Shown: piece after piece, positions 1 to 11,678 of the stretch | How the letters are laid out: each line of letters opens with the position of its first letter | How positions within the stretch are numbered: the first letter of the stretch is position 1 | NCBI RefSeq assembly: GCF_964204645.1 | Contig: NC_134031.1 | Location: 8,038,501 to 8,098,500 of the forward strand | Direction of reading: 5' to 3' | From: Tubulanus polymorphus | Taxonomy: Eukaryota > Nemertea > Palaeonemertea > Tubulaniformes > Tubulanidae | DNA length: 60,000 nt | Translations under genes and position numbers: made by a program | Notes under the pieces: generated by a model | The model's database searches: none | What the model was told of the DNA's origin: nothing | The model's input: the letters and a program-made list of their open reading frames with translations, nothing else

Positions 1-1979
1 TCAGCATTCGGTATCTGAAGGTCTTGCAGCGATGGAATGCGCAGGCCAATAAGGGCCGATTAATGAAGCATTTTTTCAACTCAAGTATACATATCATTTT
101 TTGTTATTGATGAGTAGAAGTTGGAAGAACAGGCTGGGTCAGTGTCGCTTATTTGTGTTCTGGCATATGTTGCTTTATTCATCTTCAAGCGGGAGACGGA
201 TATCCAGTATTAATAAGCCTAATACCACTAGTTAGATATAATCCTAATAATTCAGGCACTAAGTGACAGTCATATCTAATACAGAAACAAAATTTTAGCC
301 ACCCATTTCGAATCAGATGATGACCCATTGGGTCATAGGATAGTCTCAAACATTTCTCATGAAAACTGCTTAAATGGGAAAAATCTAACATCACAACAAT
401 TTGTAAATAATGTTTTACTCTCTAATTACGCCTACCCGTGGAAACCATGCACAAGTATTTTAGGGGCAATGATTTTGATGAGTCAGCCTAAGTAGAAAAC
501 GTGTGAGAAATTGAAAAATATAGAAAAAGAAAAATAAATACCCTCGTAGGTGACCTCGGGTCTCCCAAGCGATATTGGAACCACGAAACCACAGGTATTT
601 TAGTCGTGTACCCGAGTATTTCAGCGTAGAGCTTCGCGCCTGTTGATTCCTTACCCATCATTTTAAGAACATAGAAAATAAAGATACCGGTATTTTTGTT
701 TCTATGTTCAGCGTCCATGGATGAGAAGCTTTTAAATTTGAATGATTTTTTGAATTAAAGAAATTTGTAGGAGAAAATCCCCAGCGGAATGTGAATCACT
801 AATCTACAGTGCTTACAGTGCGTATTTTTACCATTGCCTTACATTTATGTATAACTGGCTATTGTAGCAGATGAAAGGAATCTGTTTCAGGGTTTATTGG
901 GACCACGTTAATGTCTTAAACTAATGAAATAGCTAATGGGACAATCATTTTGCAAAAATTCACGTCGATACTGAAGTGGATTGACTTAATAACGCAATCA
1001 ATAGGAGGTAGATGTAATTTCTTTTCTACAAGAAATATAAAAATGCAAACATGATACTCTAGAAAACGTGTTTTGGAAGTTTGACTCGCAATTACTTAAA
1101 AACCAATAAAGATTACTTGAAAACGGTAAAATATATATAAGACCACATATGAATATATATTGATACTGAAAATTCGAAAAATTTAGATTAAAATTTGTAA
1201 GAATTACGAACTTTTGAATGGGAGGAGCAATAATTCAAGTTAGATTATCGGAAAGACGATATCAATGTTTATAACTTCACCAGCGCCCATTTTTCGCATT
1301 AACTTTATGATTGGGTAATATCATAAGAATAGTTAATTATCAGCTGAGTTCATCGATATTTTTACTTTGTTTCTATCTTAATCCAATCCAGAGATGTGAA
1401 CGAAATGAAAAAATTAAACGGGGGAAAAATAGGGACAAAAAATTCAACAATGCGGACCCAGCGGGTACCCAAAATAATGGCGCCTGGAAACTGTGCAAAG
1501 GCTGTCAACCAATCGAAAATTACAATTAAATCGTTTAGATAGTAAAACTTTTGAATGTATGGTGCAAAACATAGAGCACCACACCATGGTTGTGACATCG
1601 AATCGTTTACAAATTCTCTAAAAAAAATAGTCGTAGTTCCAGATATAAAGGCAATTAAACCTTTTTGGTCCAACTTATTCCAAACATTACGAAATAGTAC
1701 AACAATGTTTTGTCATTGCCTTAAACTGACAACGATGGACTTATCAAATAGGCTGGATTGCATGTAGACTGGAATCAGTCAGTGATTGGTGATGACCTAA
1801 CAAATTCCGAAGATGATTCATGTTTGAAAATTAACTTTATCTCTTTAGATCTTTAAGTGGTTTTTCCTTCTGGGTATATTATCATCAGTAATCGCACTTA
1901 AAATATCGTAGTCGTTTATTGACGTGCCAATTAATCGACGATGGGAACCACATGTATATATGGATAGTATGTAATCATG
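1..1979. other. No gene recognised
   Basis: AT-rich sequence with only short, unrecognisable open frames on both strands. I see no domain, splice-bounded exon or terminal-repeat element in it. Part of the 3' half may belong to the degraded Merlin element that follows, but I cannot identify its 5' part. Confidence 0.5.
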
Positions 1980-2546
1980 AACTATTTTTCAGGCATAACA
2001 AATATGGCCGTGAAAGATATTCATGTAGGTCTGTGACGATCACTGAAAGAATTAAATCTGCGAATATCTCTTGGAATTGACCGTTTTGACAAATAATTCT
2101 TATTATAATGGGCACCCACGGGTAATGGTGCATGAAAAAATAGGACGCAAGGTTTAGTAGAGAGAGGAACATATAACGATCATCTGGAAGTCGTCGCAGA
2201 TCGCCAAAAACAAACTCTGTTACCAATAACTAAGAATGTTGTTGTTCCGAATTCAAATGCAAGTATATTGTCGGACATGTGGAGTTCCTATCACTGTTTG
2301 GAGCAAGAAGGGTACCATCATAGCACTGTCAACCATTCAAAAGAGTTCAAAGCACCAGATGGAACGCATACTAACTCAGTTGAAGGAATGTGGGGACAAA
2401 TAAAAGGAAGAATCAAAAGAATGAAGGGAGTGAGACATGAAAAGATTCCCAAAATATTAGATGAGTTCGCTTATCGATACAGATTTGGAAATGGCTGCAA
2501 CGCTAACATATTTGCAGTAATACTTCGCGATTTAGCCGTGGTTTAG
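1980..2546 (+). pseudogene. Merlin (IS1016/ISXO2-like) transposase remnant
   Basis: The open stretch 2136-2546 encodes the C-terminal half of a Merlin/ISXO2-type DDE transposase. In order it shows GLVERGT, LEVVADR, TLLPI, VVVPNS, ILSDMWSSY with a catalytic-type Asp, VNHSKEF, HTNSVEGMW (the Asn/Glu block), and a helical end with KIPKILDEFAYRY. These blocks are the usual family signature. A further piece at about 1980-2020 reads HNKYGRER, like the conserved block just after the first catalytic Asp. It is separated from the rest by in-frame stops and at least one frameshift, and I find no zinc-ribbon N-terminus. It is therefore a dead fragment. The stop codon is at 2544-2546. Terminal repeats were not identified. 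Confidence 0.85.
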
Positions 2547-3978
2547 GCTATAATAGACATAGATTTGTTTCAAATTTCACATTTTTCTTGTTTGAGAGCA
2601 GTGCGTTCTCTATTCCGCTATTCTTGAAGATTGGATGAATGATAATAAAACCAAAGAATGATTTTTGAATCACTTTTAGGCATATTTTCAAAAGGCCATT
2701 GAGTGCACCGGAACTGTCCCACCAGAATGAATTTTAATGGATATGGAGGATAAATCAAGCGTAAACAAATTATTCCAGTAATTTCTTGATTGCTAACGAA
2801 TTAATTCATCTTGGTCCGATATGGTCTATGTTAACAGTAAATAATGTTAACAGTAGGCCCTATAGGACAAAAAGGCTTATGCGACATGATGTATTTTTTA
2901 TCCACAAAAGGACGACATTCAGGAATTAGATATAGGCCACTCTCACTGTCTGAACTGGAATCAGATCTGTACTCGTCACTTATATTGTGTAAATCGTCTC
3001 GTATCTTGTGAAATGCGGAACGAATATTAACGTCAACATTGTCGCCCAGTAGTACTGGTCGGCAGTAATTCAGAACGAATGTCGATGTCGACATTGTCGA
3101 CTAGTAGTACTCGTTGGCAGTACCAATAGTAATAGTAAAATAGGTCGCAATTCTGGAATTTTTAAACTCTGACCGCATCACTCAGTTATGCGAGCACATG
3201 GACTACAATCCCCAATATTTCAGTTGATCTGTATGGGCAGATTTTCTACTAGAAAATATAGGACAATCGGAAGGACTTAATGTTTTACCTGGATCTGTAA
3301 AGATAGAAATTTATCAAATTTAATCAAATCAATTCAAAGGAAGACCACGGACAACAGGTCTGATCGCAACACCCTTGAGCTCTGATCCATCACTACATGC
3401 TACGTACATCGGATCGATGTCTCACCGAACCGGTGTTCTTAAGAACCTCGAACAATCACATGATATATATTGGAATAAAGCACTGATGTTTTTCGGGGAG
3501 GTCGTCAACCCACATTATAGACAACGCGGACCCTGTATCGACAGGACAGACAAGGAAAGTCTGTTACATCTGAATGCATAAGCTTATGGTTAATCTGACT
3601 CCATCACTTGATCGGACAGAGGTGCTTCCACGCTAAAAAATACACTAGGATCCCTGGCTACAGGATCGCAGATCGGACGTACATGTGAGTAAGTTTCCCC
3701 TCATCAGACAATCATTGGGGAATTTGGTGGGCGAAAACCACCAAAATGTAATATTACGTACTTTGAAGGATGATAAAAATATGATGAAATACCGGGATGA
3801 AATAATGATAAAAAGATAGCGAAAGAATGTGATAAGTCTAAAGATTGTTCAACAATGATGAAGTGCGTGATAAAAAGATAAAAAGGTGAAACGATGGAAA
3901 GGTGAAACGACGATTAGGTGAAATGATGGATAGATAAAACAATGGAAGATGATAAAAGGTTATTATGCACCAGCTGTA
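2547..3978. other. Intergenic; no gene recognised, purine-rich low-complexity part
   Basis: A minus-strand frame at 2831-3094 with a Ser/Asp-rich middle is open but matches nothing I know. Around 3000-3115 a block containing AGTAGTACT and GGCAGTA occurs twice. From about 3760 to 3960 the sequence is built from loosely repeated GATGATAAA/GATGAAA units. Confidence 0.4.
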
Positions 3979-5200
3979 GCAATAAAGAAGTTCCCAGTTT
4001 CTGGGCGCCATTTTGTGGCGGTCCCTCGAGAGGTCCCCGTTGTTGCCATAATTTGCCCTTATTTTAAAACATAAGTTTAACTTAAATTACACACCATTTA
4101 AAAGAAAATGAAATGCGGATATTTGCTGGTGATTTTTGGATTTTTTGAACGCAACAATTGAGAACCAGGGACCGCATATCTTATCCTCGCGTAAAAAAAA
4201 ATCGCGATAATTGTTAATTTTTAAATATCTAAGTATCGATTAAAGCTATATTTCCAATTTTCACAGAGGTTAAAGGCTGACTTCAAGTATAAAAGGCTCA
4301 TCATCTGTCAGACATGGCAGTATCTGTGAACCCATGGAGCAGTCAAGAGCTCCGCCGTTGAAACTGGAATTTCCGTAATATCTCTGTCAGTTAACCGATT
4401 TGGACCCTCCTTTTTGTCAGGGATATGTGTAAACATGTTATATAGTCATATCTATGGCTTAAAATTTAGTTTAAGCCCTCCTTCATGCATAAATTAGCAA
4501 TTTACTTAGCGCATTCTTCAAATTTTCAAATCTTTGAATGACAAGCTGGGAGGAGTTATTCACCTCACCACAGAGAGCACAGTGACCTGTAGTCATAAAC
4601 CTATATAAACAAAACAGTTGCAGCTCTCTAGTGCGTAATTTTGGGGGTTAGAAAACTTTTGACGTGAAAGTTGTATCAAACTGAAAATTTATATATCATC
4701 TTAACTCCTCATCAGTAACAATGTGTGAAAATTTCATCAAAATCGGACAAAAATTTAATAAATTGAAAATACAGATTTTATGTTCAACTCCATTATTACT
4801 GGAGGAATTCTTACAAAAAAAACATCTACAAAATCAGCGAATTCTAATTAAGAAGATTACTATGACCAAAATGATATCAAACGTATACGAAAAAAGTTTT
4901 TTTTTTATGTGTCACTGTGATACTGTGTGATACTGGTGTGAGCCAGATGTGTTCCAGTAAACACAATAAACAAACTACCGCTTGCTAGTAGCTAGTGGGA
5001 TGTGGCCTGCACTGCAAATCTCAAGTACCAACCGGTGGGTTTTTGGACCTCCATTTGAGTCGGCCTTTAAAGAGGGTTATTAGCAGTTTGGGCCTGCGTT
5101 AAAGTGTTTTGATTATCTTAACCGCTTGAATTTGAGATTACGCGCCAAAGGGCGCGCCACTGTGCTTTGCAATTTCACTGAACATTGAGATTTGCAACAA
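3979..5200. mobile_element. Relic of the ISL2EU-like terminal repeat family
   Basis: From 3979 the sequence follows the left terminal repeat of the element at 45122: AATAAAGAAG, then GGCGCCATTTTGTGGCGGTCC-like sequence, GAGGTCCCC and an ATTTGC block. It continues with mismatches to about 4260. The inner part of the same repeat resumes at about 5117 (ACCGCTTGA, TTTGAGATTACG, TCACTGAACAT). The intervening 850 bp are foreign or too diverged to align. No right terminal repeat is visible nearby, so this is a broken, non-autonomous copy or a solo end. The 119-codon open frame on the minus strand here is an accident of the repeat. Confidence 0.65.
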
Positions 5201-5685
5201 GAAATCTTTACATGCCATTTTATTTCTTCACATTTTCCATACACATATTTCGTGATTATTATCCATATCTTGTTTGTACTTTTTTTGGCGGGAGCAATTC
5301 GCTTAGCTGGTTTTGGGATCCGGTTTGCCCCGATATTGAAGTTTGGAGGGCGCAGTGGGGGAATCGTCGTATGCAGCCCGTCCAGCCTCGGTGAAATAAT
5401 TGGTCCTAGAACATTTTTGAGTCCATGGTGAAATGATGCAGTCAATTTAGATGCTTTTAACATATTAATCACATAAATCTATCTGGTAATCCCTCATTCT
5501 GGGATCATACGATGATTTTACTGAATCTCAACCTTCTTGCTGGAAAACACCAGAAAAACCTTACTGATTTAGAATTCCAATATTATAAAAGGGTTCATAT
5601 TTCTTTAAACGGATAGATTAGATCAACATCTACGTACAAGAAATGATTTAAAAACACTGAAATATTTCAAGTTTATTCTTTTATT
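5201..5685. other. Intergenic; nothing recognised
   Basis: No domain, exon or repeat family could be assigned. The stretch at 5290-5350 is somewhat richer in G+C than its surroundings. Confidence 0.35.
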
Positions 5686-6072
5686 CTAACTAAGATAACG
5701 ATTGTTGATATGCATGATGTGGCAACAGGGAAGAATTCGAACTGCAATTGGAGGAAAATAACCATTCGACTTTCGGTGAGTTATTTCAACTAATTTTTTA
5801 TTTTGGAACCAAGAAAAAAGTACGGCATAGGCCCGTTTCCGACTGATAAAATCCGACTTAGGAATATGAATTTCTTTGAATAAGAGAGGGAAAAAGAGAG
5901 GGGTGGATTTAGGGGTCGTTTCGTGAGTCCAGAGTACTGCATGATCGAGGACGCCCTTTTCGTCAAGACAGAGATCGTAAACTCTCAGATTTGACCTCAT
6001 CCTCTCGGAAATCTTGTACATGGCTGCTTGATCCGAGAAATGTCTTTGCTCTCCTTCAGGACTCCTTCCGAT
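5686..6072 (-). CDS. Putative terminal exon of an unrecognised gene
   Basis: This is an open minus-strand stretch of 128 codons plus stop. It begins after a possible acceptor (GGTAG followed by ATCGGAAGG, 6072) and ends in TAG at 5686-5688. The stop is followed directly by AATAAA (5680-5685) and by a second AATAAA at 5672-5677, as expected of a short 3' UTR. The predicted protein is mixed in composition, with blocks such as LRVYDLCLDEKGVLDH and FISRKRAYAVLFSWF, and no family I recognise. The acceptor has a weak pyrimidine tract and no upstream exon was found. It could be a real last exon, a processed pseudogene or a chance open frame. It lies downstream of the SH2D5-like gene on the same strand but is not joined to it by any visible splice. 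Confidence 0.28.
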   Translation of the reverse strand: MGRSPEGEQRHFSDQAAMYKISERMRSNLRVYDLCLDEKGVLDHAVLWTHETTPKSTPLFFPLLFKEIHIPKSDFISRKRAYAVLFSWFQNKKLVEITHRKSNGYFPPIAVRILPCCHIMHINNRYLS

Positions 6073-6183
6073 CTACCATAGATCCGCCCTACTGTAATTT
6101 TGTTTTTAGTTCCAGGCTCTTATGTTACATCATTTTTAGCCCACTTGGGACTTTAGTCCCAGCGGGCTATTGCGTTCACTTTT

Positions 6184-6220
6184 CGTCCGTCGTCCGTCCG
6201 TCCGTCCGTTCGTCCGTCCG
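6184..6220. repeat. (CCGT)n microsatellite
   Basis: Imperfect run of CCGT units with one TTCGT interruption, inside the 6137-7413 element. Confidence 0.9.
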
Positions 6221-6740
6221 TAGACGGAATCCAGTTATTTTGGGAAGTTTTGAAGATGCTTCAAGGTAACGTCTTGATATTTGGGTTACACGTGTATCTA
6301 CCCTAGACACATCTTTAGCCCAAAAACTGGCCCTGTCAGAATCAAGATGGCTGACTGGCAGCCATTGTTGTTCGCCAAAATCAGCACTTTTTACACATTT
6401 TTGAACTTTTTGAGGGAAATTTTGAAGACGCTTCGATCAATTACCTTGATCTTTCGGATATCTATGAATCCCCCCAGGACCCATCAACGAAACAAAAGTT
6501 GGGTCGGTCGGACTCAAGATGGCCGTCCTATGACCTTTTTAGTGCCCAGAAATGTTAATTTTTGCCCGAATTCTGAGTCCTGTAGCTTCCTACTGGTTTA
6601 CCATTTCTCATTGCAATTTGTGATGGGTATTCTTTGGAAAGGGATGTTTTATACCTCAGACAGGTATTTTTCATCAGTCAATTATGACGCAATTGGCGGC
6701 CATCTTGGTGTCACCAGTACTCATTCGTAAGTGGGAAAAA

Positions 6741-7346
6741 GTTTTTCCACATTATATTGATACCCAAGCGTATTTTGCTACCACAATCAATTAGAAAGTT
6801 GTGGCTCATAACGTGTTCTATGATTGTGGTGAGTTTCAAGGTAATTGGATTTCGTATATGGCCACCAGGGGGCGTTGAATAATACAATATCTTAGCATTT
6901 CTTTATTATATTCGTACCTATGCATATTTTGTAACCACAATCAATTGGAAAGTTGTAGCTCATGACATCATCTATGATTGTTGTGAGTTTTAAGGACATT
7001 AGTTTTTCTATATGATCACCAGGGGGCGTTGAATAGTAGAATAACTTAGTATTTCCTTATTATATTGGTACCTAGGCATATTTTGTTACCATGATCAATT
7101 GCAAACTTGTAGTTCATGACATGTTCTATGATTGTGGTGAGTTTCGAGGTCATTGGGTTTTGAATATGGTCACCAGGGGGCGTTGAATAGTAGAAAGACT
7201 TAGTATTTCCATATTAAATTGGTAACGAGGCATATTTTGTTATCACAATCAATTACAAAATCATAGCTGCTGACATGTTCTATGATTTTGGTGAGTTTCA
7301 AGGTCGTTGGTTTTTGTAAATGGTCACCAGGGGGCGTTGAATATTG
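6741..7346. repeat. Four tandem copies of a 154-bp unit
   Basis: The landmark CACCAGGGGGCGTTGAATA starts at 6863, 7017, 7171 and 7325, an exact spacing of 154 bp each time. Units share AACTTGTAGCTCATGAC-like and TCTATGATTGTGGTGAGTTT-like blocks and differ by scattered substitutions. Related units occur in reverse orientation at 57540-57825. Confidence 0.9.
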
Positions 7347-7413
7347 AAATTGTTAGATTGTTGAGCATTTGAAACCATTTCCCAAGTGGGCATGGTGTCC
7401 CTGGACCCCTAGT

Positions 7414-9662
7414 TTAGAATCATACACACATACAAAACGGTACAATCTTTGACCAGAATGGATACTTTGAGAGATTGTTTTATGGAATGTGAATTAGTTT
7501 TTCTTCGGAGAAGATTTGGATTCCGGTGAAGATCAATTTTACCTCTCCAGCACTATTCAACGGGTTCGTCAGTGGTTACTGTGTAAAATGCGAGAGTAGA
7601 GACACTGTTTTTCCTAAGTTTTCCAAGCTGATCGAAATATCACAACAGTCGTAACAAGATTAGTTACAATAATTAGGCTTCAAGTTTGGCAATTATTACA
7701 TATGAACATCCTTTCGGAGAAAAGATAGCTGACTCTTCGACATCTATCGGAGAATACGCGTCGCACCGTTTTTATTACAAGATACTTTGGTGCGTTCTCG
7801 TTTTAATTCCGGCGCGGTTAGGGGCAGCAAATTCACGTACTCATTAGATAGGGACCGATATCAAGATGCGACAGATACGAGTGCATAGCCGCGATCGTAC
7901 GAGTGTTTTTGGCCAGTGCAAAATTTGTGCAAATTTTAGCGCGGGTCAAATTATTGCGTGTGAATTGCAACTGGTTCCAGAGGTGATTCACTTATGGCAC
8001 ATGGTTTGATTTCCGCGATCTGTTTTCATTTATTGCAAGTGCGATTTTGCACTCGATTTACGTCCCTTACAGTCGTCTCGAAGTGAAATGAAAACGAACC
8101 AAACCGACACACAAGGCCCTTTTGAAGCGTTGGCAATTACTAATTTCAGAAACGTTGAAGGGCAAATTCTAGAACTACTGTAATATGGACGGGTACAGCG
8201 AAAAGTTAACAACAAACAATAAATACAAGTGAAGTTTTTCATTTATTCATTCGTCATCTTAGGCATTTTATCACAATAATTCATGCCACAAAAATACACG
8301 ACTAATGTTCGTACATGTAGTTAAATCAAAAATAATTGCAAATAAAGACTAGTAGCAAGAGGCGTTTAATATTGGTATTCGAGAGGTAAACAGCCACAAG
8401 GCCGACATTACACAATAATTGAACTTAACAATAACTCGTTCGCAGTAAAATAACTTGGACTTTCCAGCCTACACAGATAGCAGCGAAGTTTATCAATTAA
8501 CCAATTAACTAGATATCCACTTTCGGCTACATTTATACTGGTGCCTTATACCCATGTACTGTCACAATACATTTTAATCAAATGCAAACGAATGATTATT
8601 GGCCATAGTATGTAGACATAAAGAGCGGAGGTTAATAGCTTGTTGACACAATCTGAGCCAAGAAAAAACTGAACAAGGGCGGATCTATATGATATAAAAA
8701 AGGAACCATGCCTGTGGGGATTGCCAAAAATGGGTTCCAAAAGACCCGTGATTCACCAACATTTTCTAATATATTGACAACCTCAATGGGAATCCCCTCA
8801 TTCGGGATCTGCCCTTTAGCGAGGTAAGACAGTTTTTAAAACTACTGCTCTCTTCATTACCACGACACAAAATATGTACTCGAGGAGACTGATAAGCACA
8901 TTGTTTCACATTAATAGATGTTTCATATCAAAATGTACGTCAGGGCGGATCGAGAATTCATGGCAGTGTATTTTTAGTTACGAGGTGAAAGCATCGGAAG
9001 AAATGTTCAGGAAGCTAATCAGTAATTCAAATGGTCGAAAAAGTGTGAAAAATTGAACATTTTAGATTGCACCTGGCCCTCAAACACCTTGCAGATGTCA
9101 ATCACCATTTTTGTCGAAAAAAAATTATTATGTTAGAACCAGAAAAAACTTAAGAACCAAAAATTTAGGTTCAATTTTCCGTGGCATTTTGAAATTGACA
9201 CCCACTGGAACCCCTCAAATCCGCCCTGTTTTTTCTTCACAACGGCTAAAAACCCCCAACCTTTTCTATCTATCTACTGAGATAATCAAATGAATAGCTG
9301 AACCAAAATGTGTGGCAATCATTGAGCTAAAAATTACATGCATTTACATATATTTTCTCTGATCATCAGCTAACCCAATACTTGAAATTACGCCCCAGTG
9401 GTTTCAATGATCATCATATTGCTCATATCTAATTGACCTCATATTGATAATAAATAGTAGATACTTGAAATAAATTACCAGCTATCGCTTAAAATTAACA
9501 TACCTCTTTAATTAATACATTCTAGCAAATAATCAATTAATCATGCAAAGACTAACCTAATTTCCGACATAAGTAGGATGGCTAGACATTGCCACGTAAG
9601 ATATAGCTTAAATCTTCATGAATTAAATCATAAGCGTCTCCAAAAAAAAAACAAACTTGGAA
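7414..9662. other. Intergenic; one MITE fragment, no gene
   Basis: At 7887-8010 a block starting GCCGCGATCGTACGAG and running to TTGCAACTGG is closely similar to the left half of the element at 26484-26746. It lacks a recognisable right end. The remainder has only short unrecognised open frames. Confidence 0.45.
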
Positions 9663-9760
9663 ACAGTTCCAGAGTAGACGGTTAAGTTGTAAAATTTATT
9701 GTAAAATTTGTTCATTTCCAATGAGTCAACTTTAAAGTGAGAACTGTCGAACTGGGTCCC
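9663..9760. mobile_element. Possible short inverted-repeat element
   Basis: The left end CAGTTCCAGAGTAGA and the right end GAACTGTCGAACTGGGTCCC are imperfect inverted repeats. They resemble the ends of the 12980-13091 element. Very short and diverged, so tentative. Confidence 0.3.
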
Positions 9761-11678
9761 GTTAATCAAGCAATACATCACCATGGTTCTGGTAACCAAC
9801 TAAAATACCAGGTTCCAATGAACGAAACTCGAAAAATTACTCAAAACTAAGATCATTTTGGTTGCGCAGTCAGACTAGCTTAAGTCATCACCGAGTACAT
9901 CAGGATAAAGCCGTTTTTATCTGTATGTAACTCATCATTATATTGATGGTCCCAAAAGCGAGGCTGACTGTATAACAAATCTAACAAATCAAAAATAGAC
10001 TCTGGATCCAAGCCGGCTCGAATTTATCGTAACTCTGTTGACTTTGGAACTAGGCCCAGATTACAGAAGAAACTCCTAAAGTTCCACAAAAAACCCTCCT
10101 TTCAAAGCCCACACTCACTCAAGGTGGATGTGTCGTTTTATAAGGTTTAAACACAGATTTATTTTGGTTTTGATTATAAGACTATAAATAGAGATCATTG
10201 TCATGCTATCACATCAAGGCTCTGGCTAAACAGTTGAGAATCATGCTTTTTCATGCGAAAAAGCATGTTTTAAGATTATTTTAATTCATAACTAAACCTT
10301 CCTTTCAATGCTATGAAAATGAATATTAAATCTTTTTCCAATCAGACACTGGAAGGCCTACACTGGATATTTCCTCCTAAACGGTATACTTCAAGCAAAG
10401 AGATTCAACCTTGAATCAATAAGGTCAATATAATAAGCATATAATGTTGTACCAAGTAACTGCGTATATTGCCAAAACAGCAAGTTGTTGTTTCTGTATA
10501 TTTCTCAATTTATCAATCAAAACATGAGCTACACCAAAAAGTTAATGCATCGATAAACTATGAATTAATGTGTAAAACAATTATTGTAATTCATAGTCTC
10601 ATCTGCATTAGACAATTGAAACTTGTCTCAGCACTTCATATTACAGGTACAGGCAAAATGTGAACTTCTGTAAGTTACGGTTTTTTTCAGAACACGCCGA
10701 TATTAGGTGCATTTTACTCTTGAAGTCCGAAGCAAGTTCCATAGTTCTTAGTTCTTTAATTAGGGCTAAAACATAGGAAATCAACTGAATTTCAAACTGC
10801 ATAATGCGAGCAATCATTGATCATATTGTCTTACATGTATACATCATTCATAATAGCCTCAAAATCTAACAGAGGAAGTATAACATACATGATACGCGGC
10901 AAAAAACATACCATATCAAATTTCTCACCAACCGGTGGTCAAACATTGGGTAGAATCAAAAAAAGGGCAGGCGAATTCAATTTAGTAGTACCGAATTTAA
11001 AAATGATAAGTTAAAAAATTTGGTGGAGTTGTTACTCTGGCTTAATGAGAATTTTTACCTTTTATTTTGCGCTTGGGCTGGATTGTTGGTGTCTATGATA
11101 CATACAGAGATGATTTCAGGAATTTCCAATTTTCATTTACTAAATCCAGACGGAGAGTGAGGACTTAAAAGCTCGGTGAATGAGAAACGAGGGATGTTTT
11201 TTGGTGAAAGACATTAACATATTTTACATAAATGAAGCAAACATGAATGCAAAATATTACTCAGACATTGGCGTGAAAAATTAATGATTGCAAGCTTCTC
11301 TTATGCTTTCAATATATTGTACTACCAAATACTAGGTAGATGGAATGATTCCAGGGTCTGTCCGCAAACAGTTGTATGATACTTGAACAATAGGTATAGA
11401 ATATGTTAACAAATAAACATGTACAGACACTTATTTGATTTGCTGTAATTCCAACAAGAACGTCATTCCCAAGACTTCATTCACAAGAAATTCAATTCCC
11501 ATGACAAATCTACTTTCAAAATGCAATAAATCAAAAACATTGCTATATTTTCAAATGTCTTTCTCAGGATTAAAGCTGTATTTACTGGACAGATGGAATG
11601 CGGCTTATGAAGGTAGAAAGATAGCTCATGAATGGTTTTCTGTTCAATAAATAGTCACGTAATGCACTCCAGAAACAG
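9761..11678. other. Intergenic; no gene recognised
   Basis: No exon or domain was seen. The one structural feature is a perfect 10-bp-arm hairpin at 10242-10267. Confidence 0.4.
10242..10267. repeat. Perfect hairpin, arms CATGCTTTTT / AAAAAGCATG
   Basis: Two 10-bp arms around a 6-base loop (CATGCG). No Pol III or terminator context is evident, so the function is unknown. Confidence 0.7.

Larger units (their letters stand above)
6137..7413. mobile_element. TIR-like element with GCCCACTTGGGA ends, carrying tandem repeats
   Basis: The left end reads TAGCCCACTTGGGACTTTAG and forms a hairpin with CCCAGCGGGCTA. The right end contains TTTCCCAAGTGGGCA, the reverse complement of the same motif. Inside are a CCGT microsatellite, a block containing GGAATCCAGTTATTTTGGGA, an AAGATGGC block and four 154-bp tandem units. 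Pieces of the same family recur on the other strand at 17876-17960 and 52750-53205, so it is a dispersed repeat. No transposase gene is visible. Target duplications were not resolved. Confidence 0.6.

Noticed and set aside
1975-2226. Minus-strand frame reading TEFVFGDLRRLPDDRY, suggesting an inverted middle segment of the Merlin transposase
   Set aside because: The plus strand over the same bases gives GLVERGT, LEVVADR and TLLPI in one frame, continuous with the C-terminal part, so the minus frame is a shadow and no inversion is needed.
2831-3094. Minus-strand frame with a Ser/Asp-rich middle
   Set aside because: Looks protein-like in part but has no homology I know, no splice signals and no poly(A) signal; not called.
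5113-5472. 119-codon minus-strand open frame
   Set aside because: It runs into the ISL2EU-like terminal repeat relic and shows no family resemblance; most likely fortuitous.
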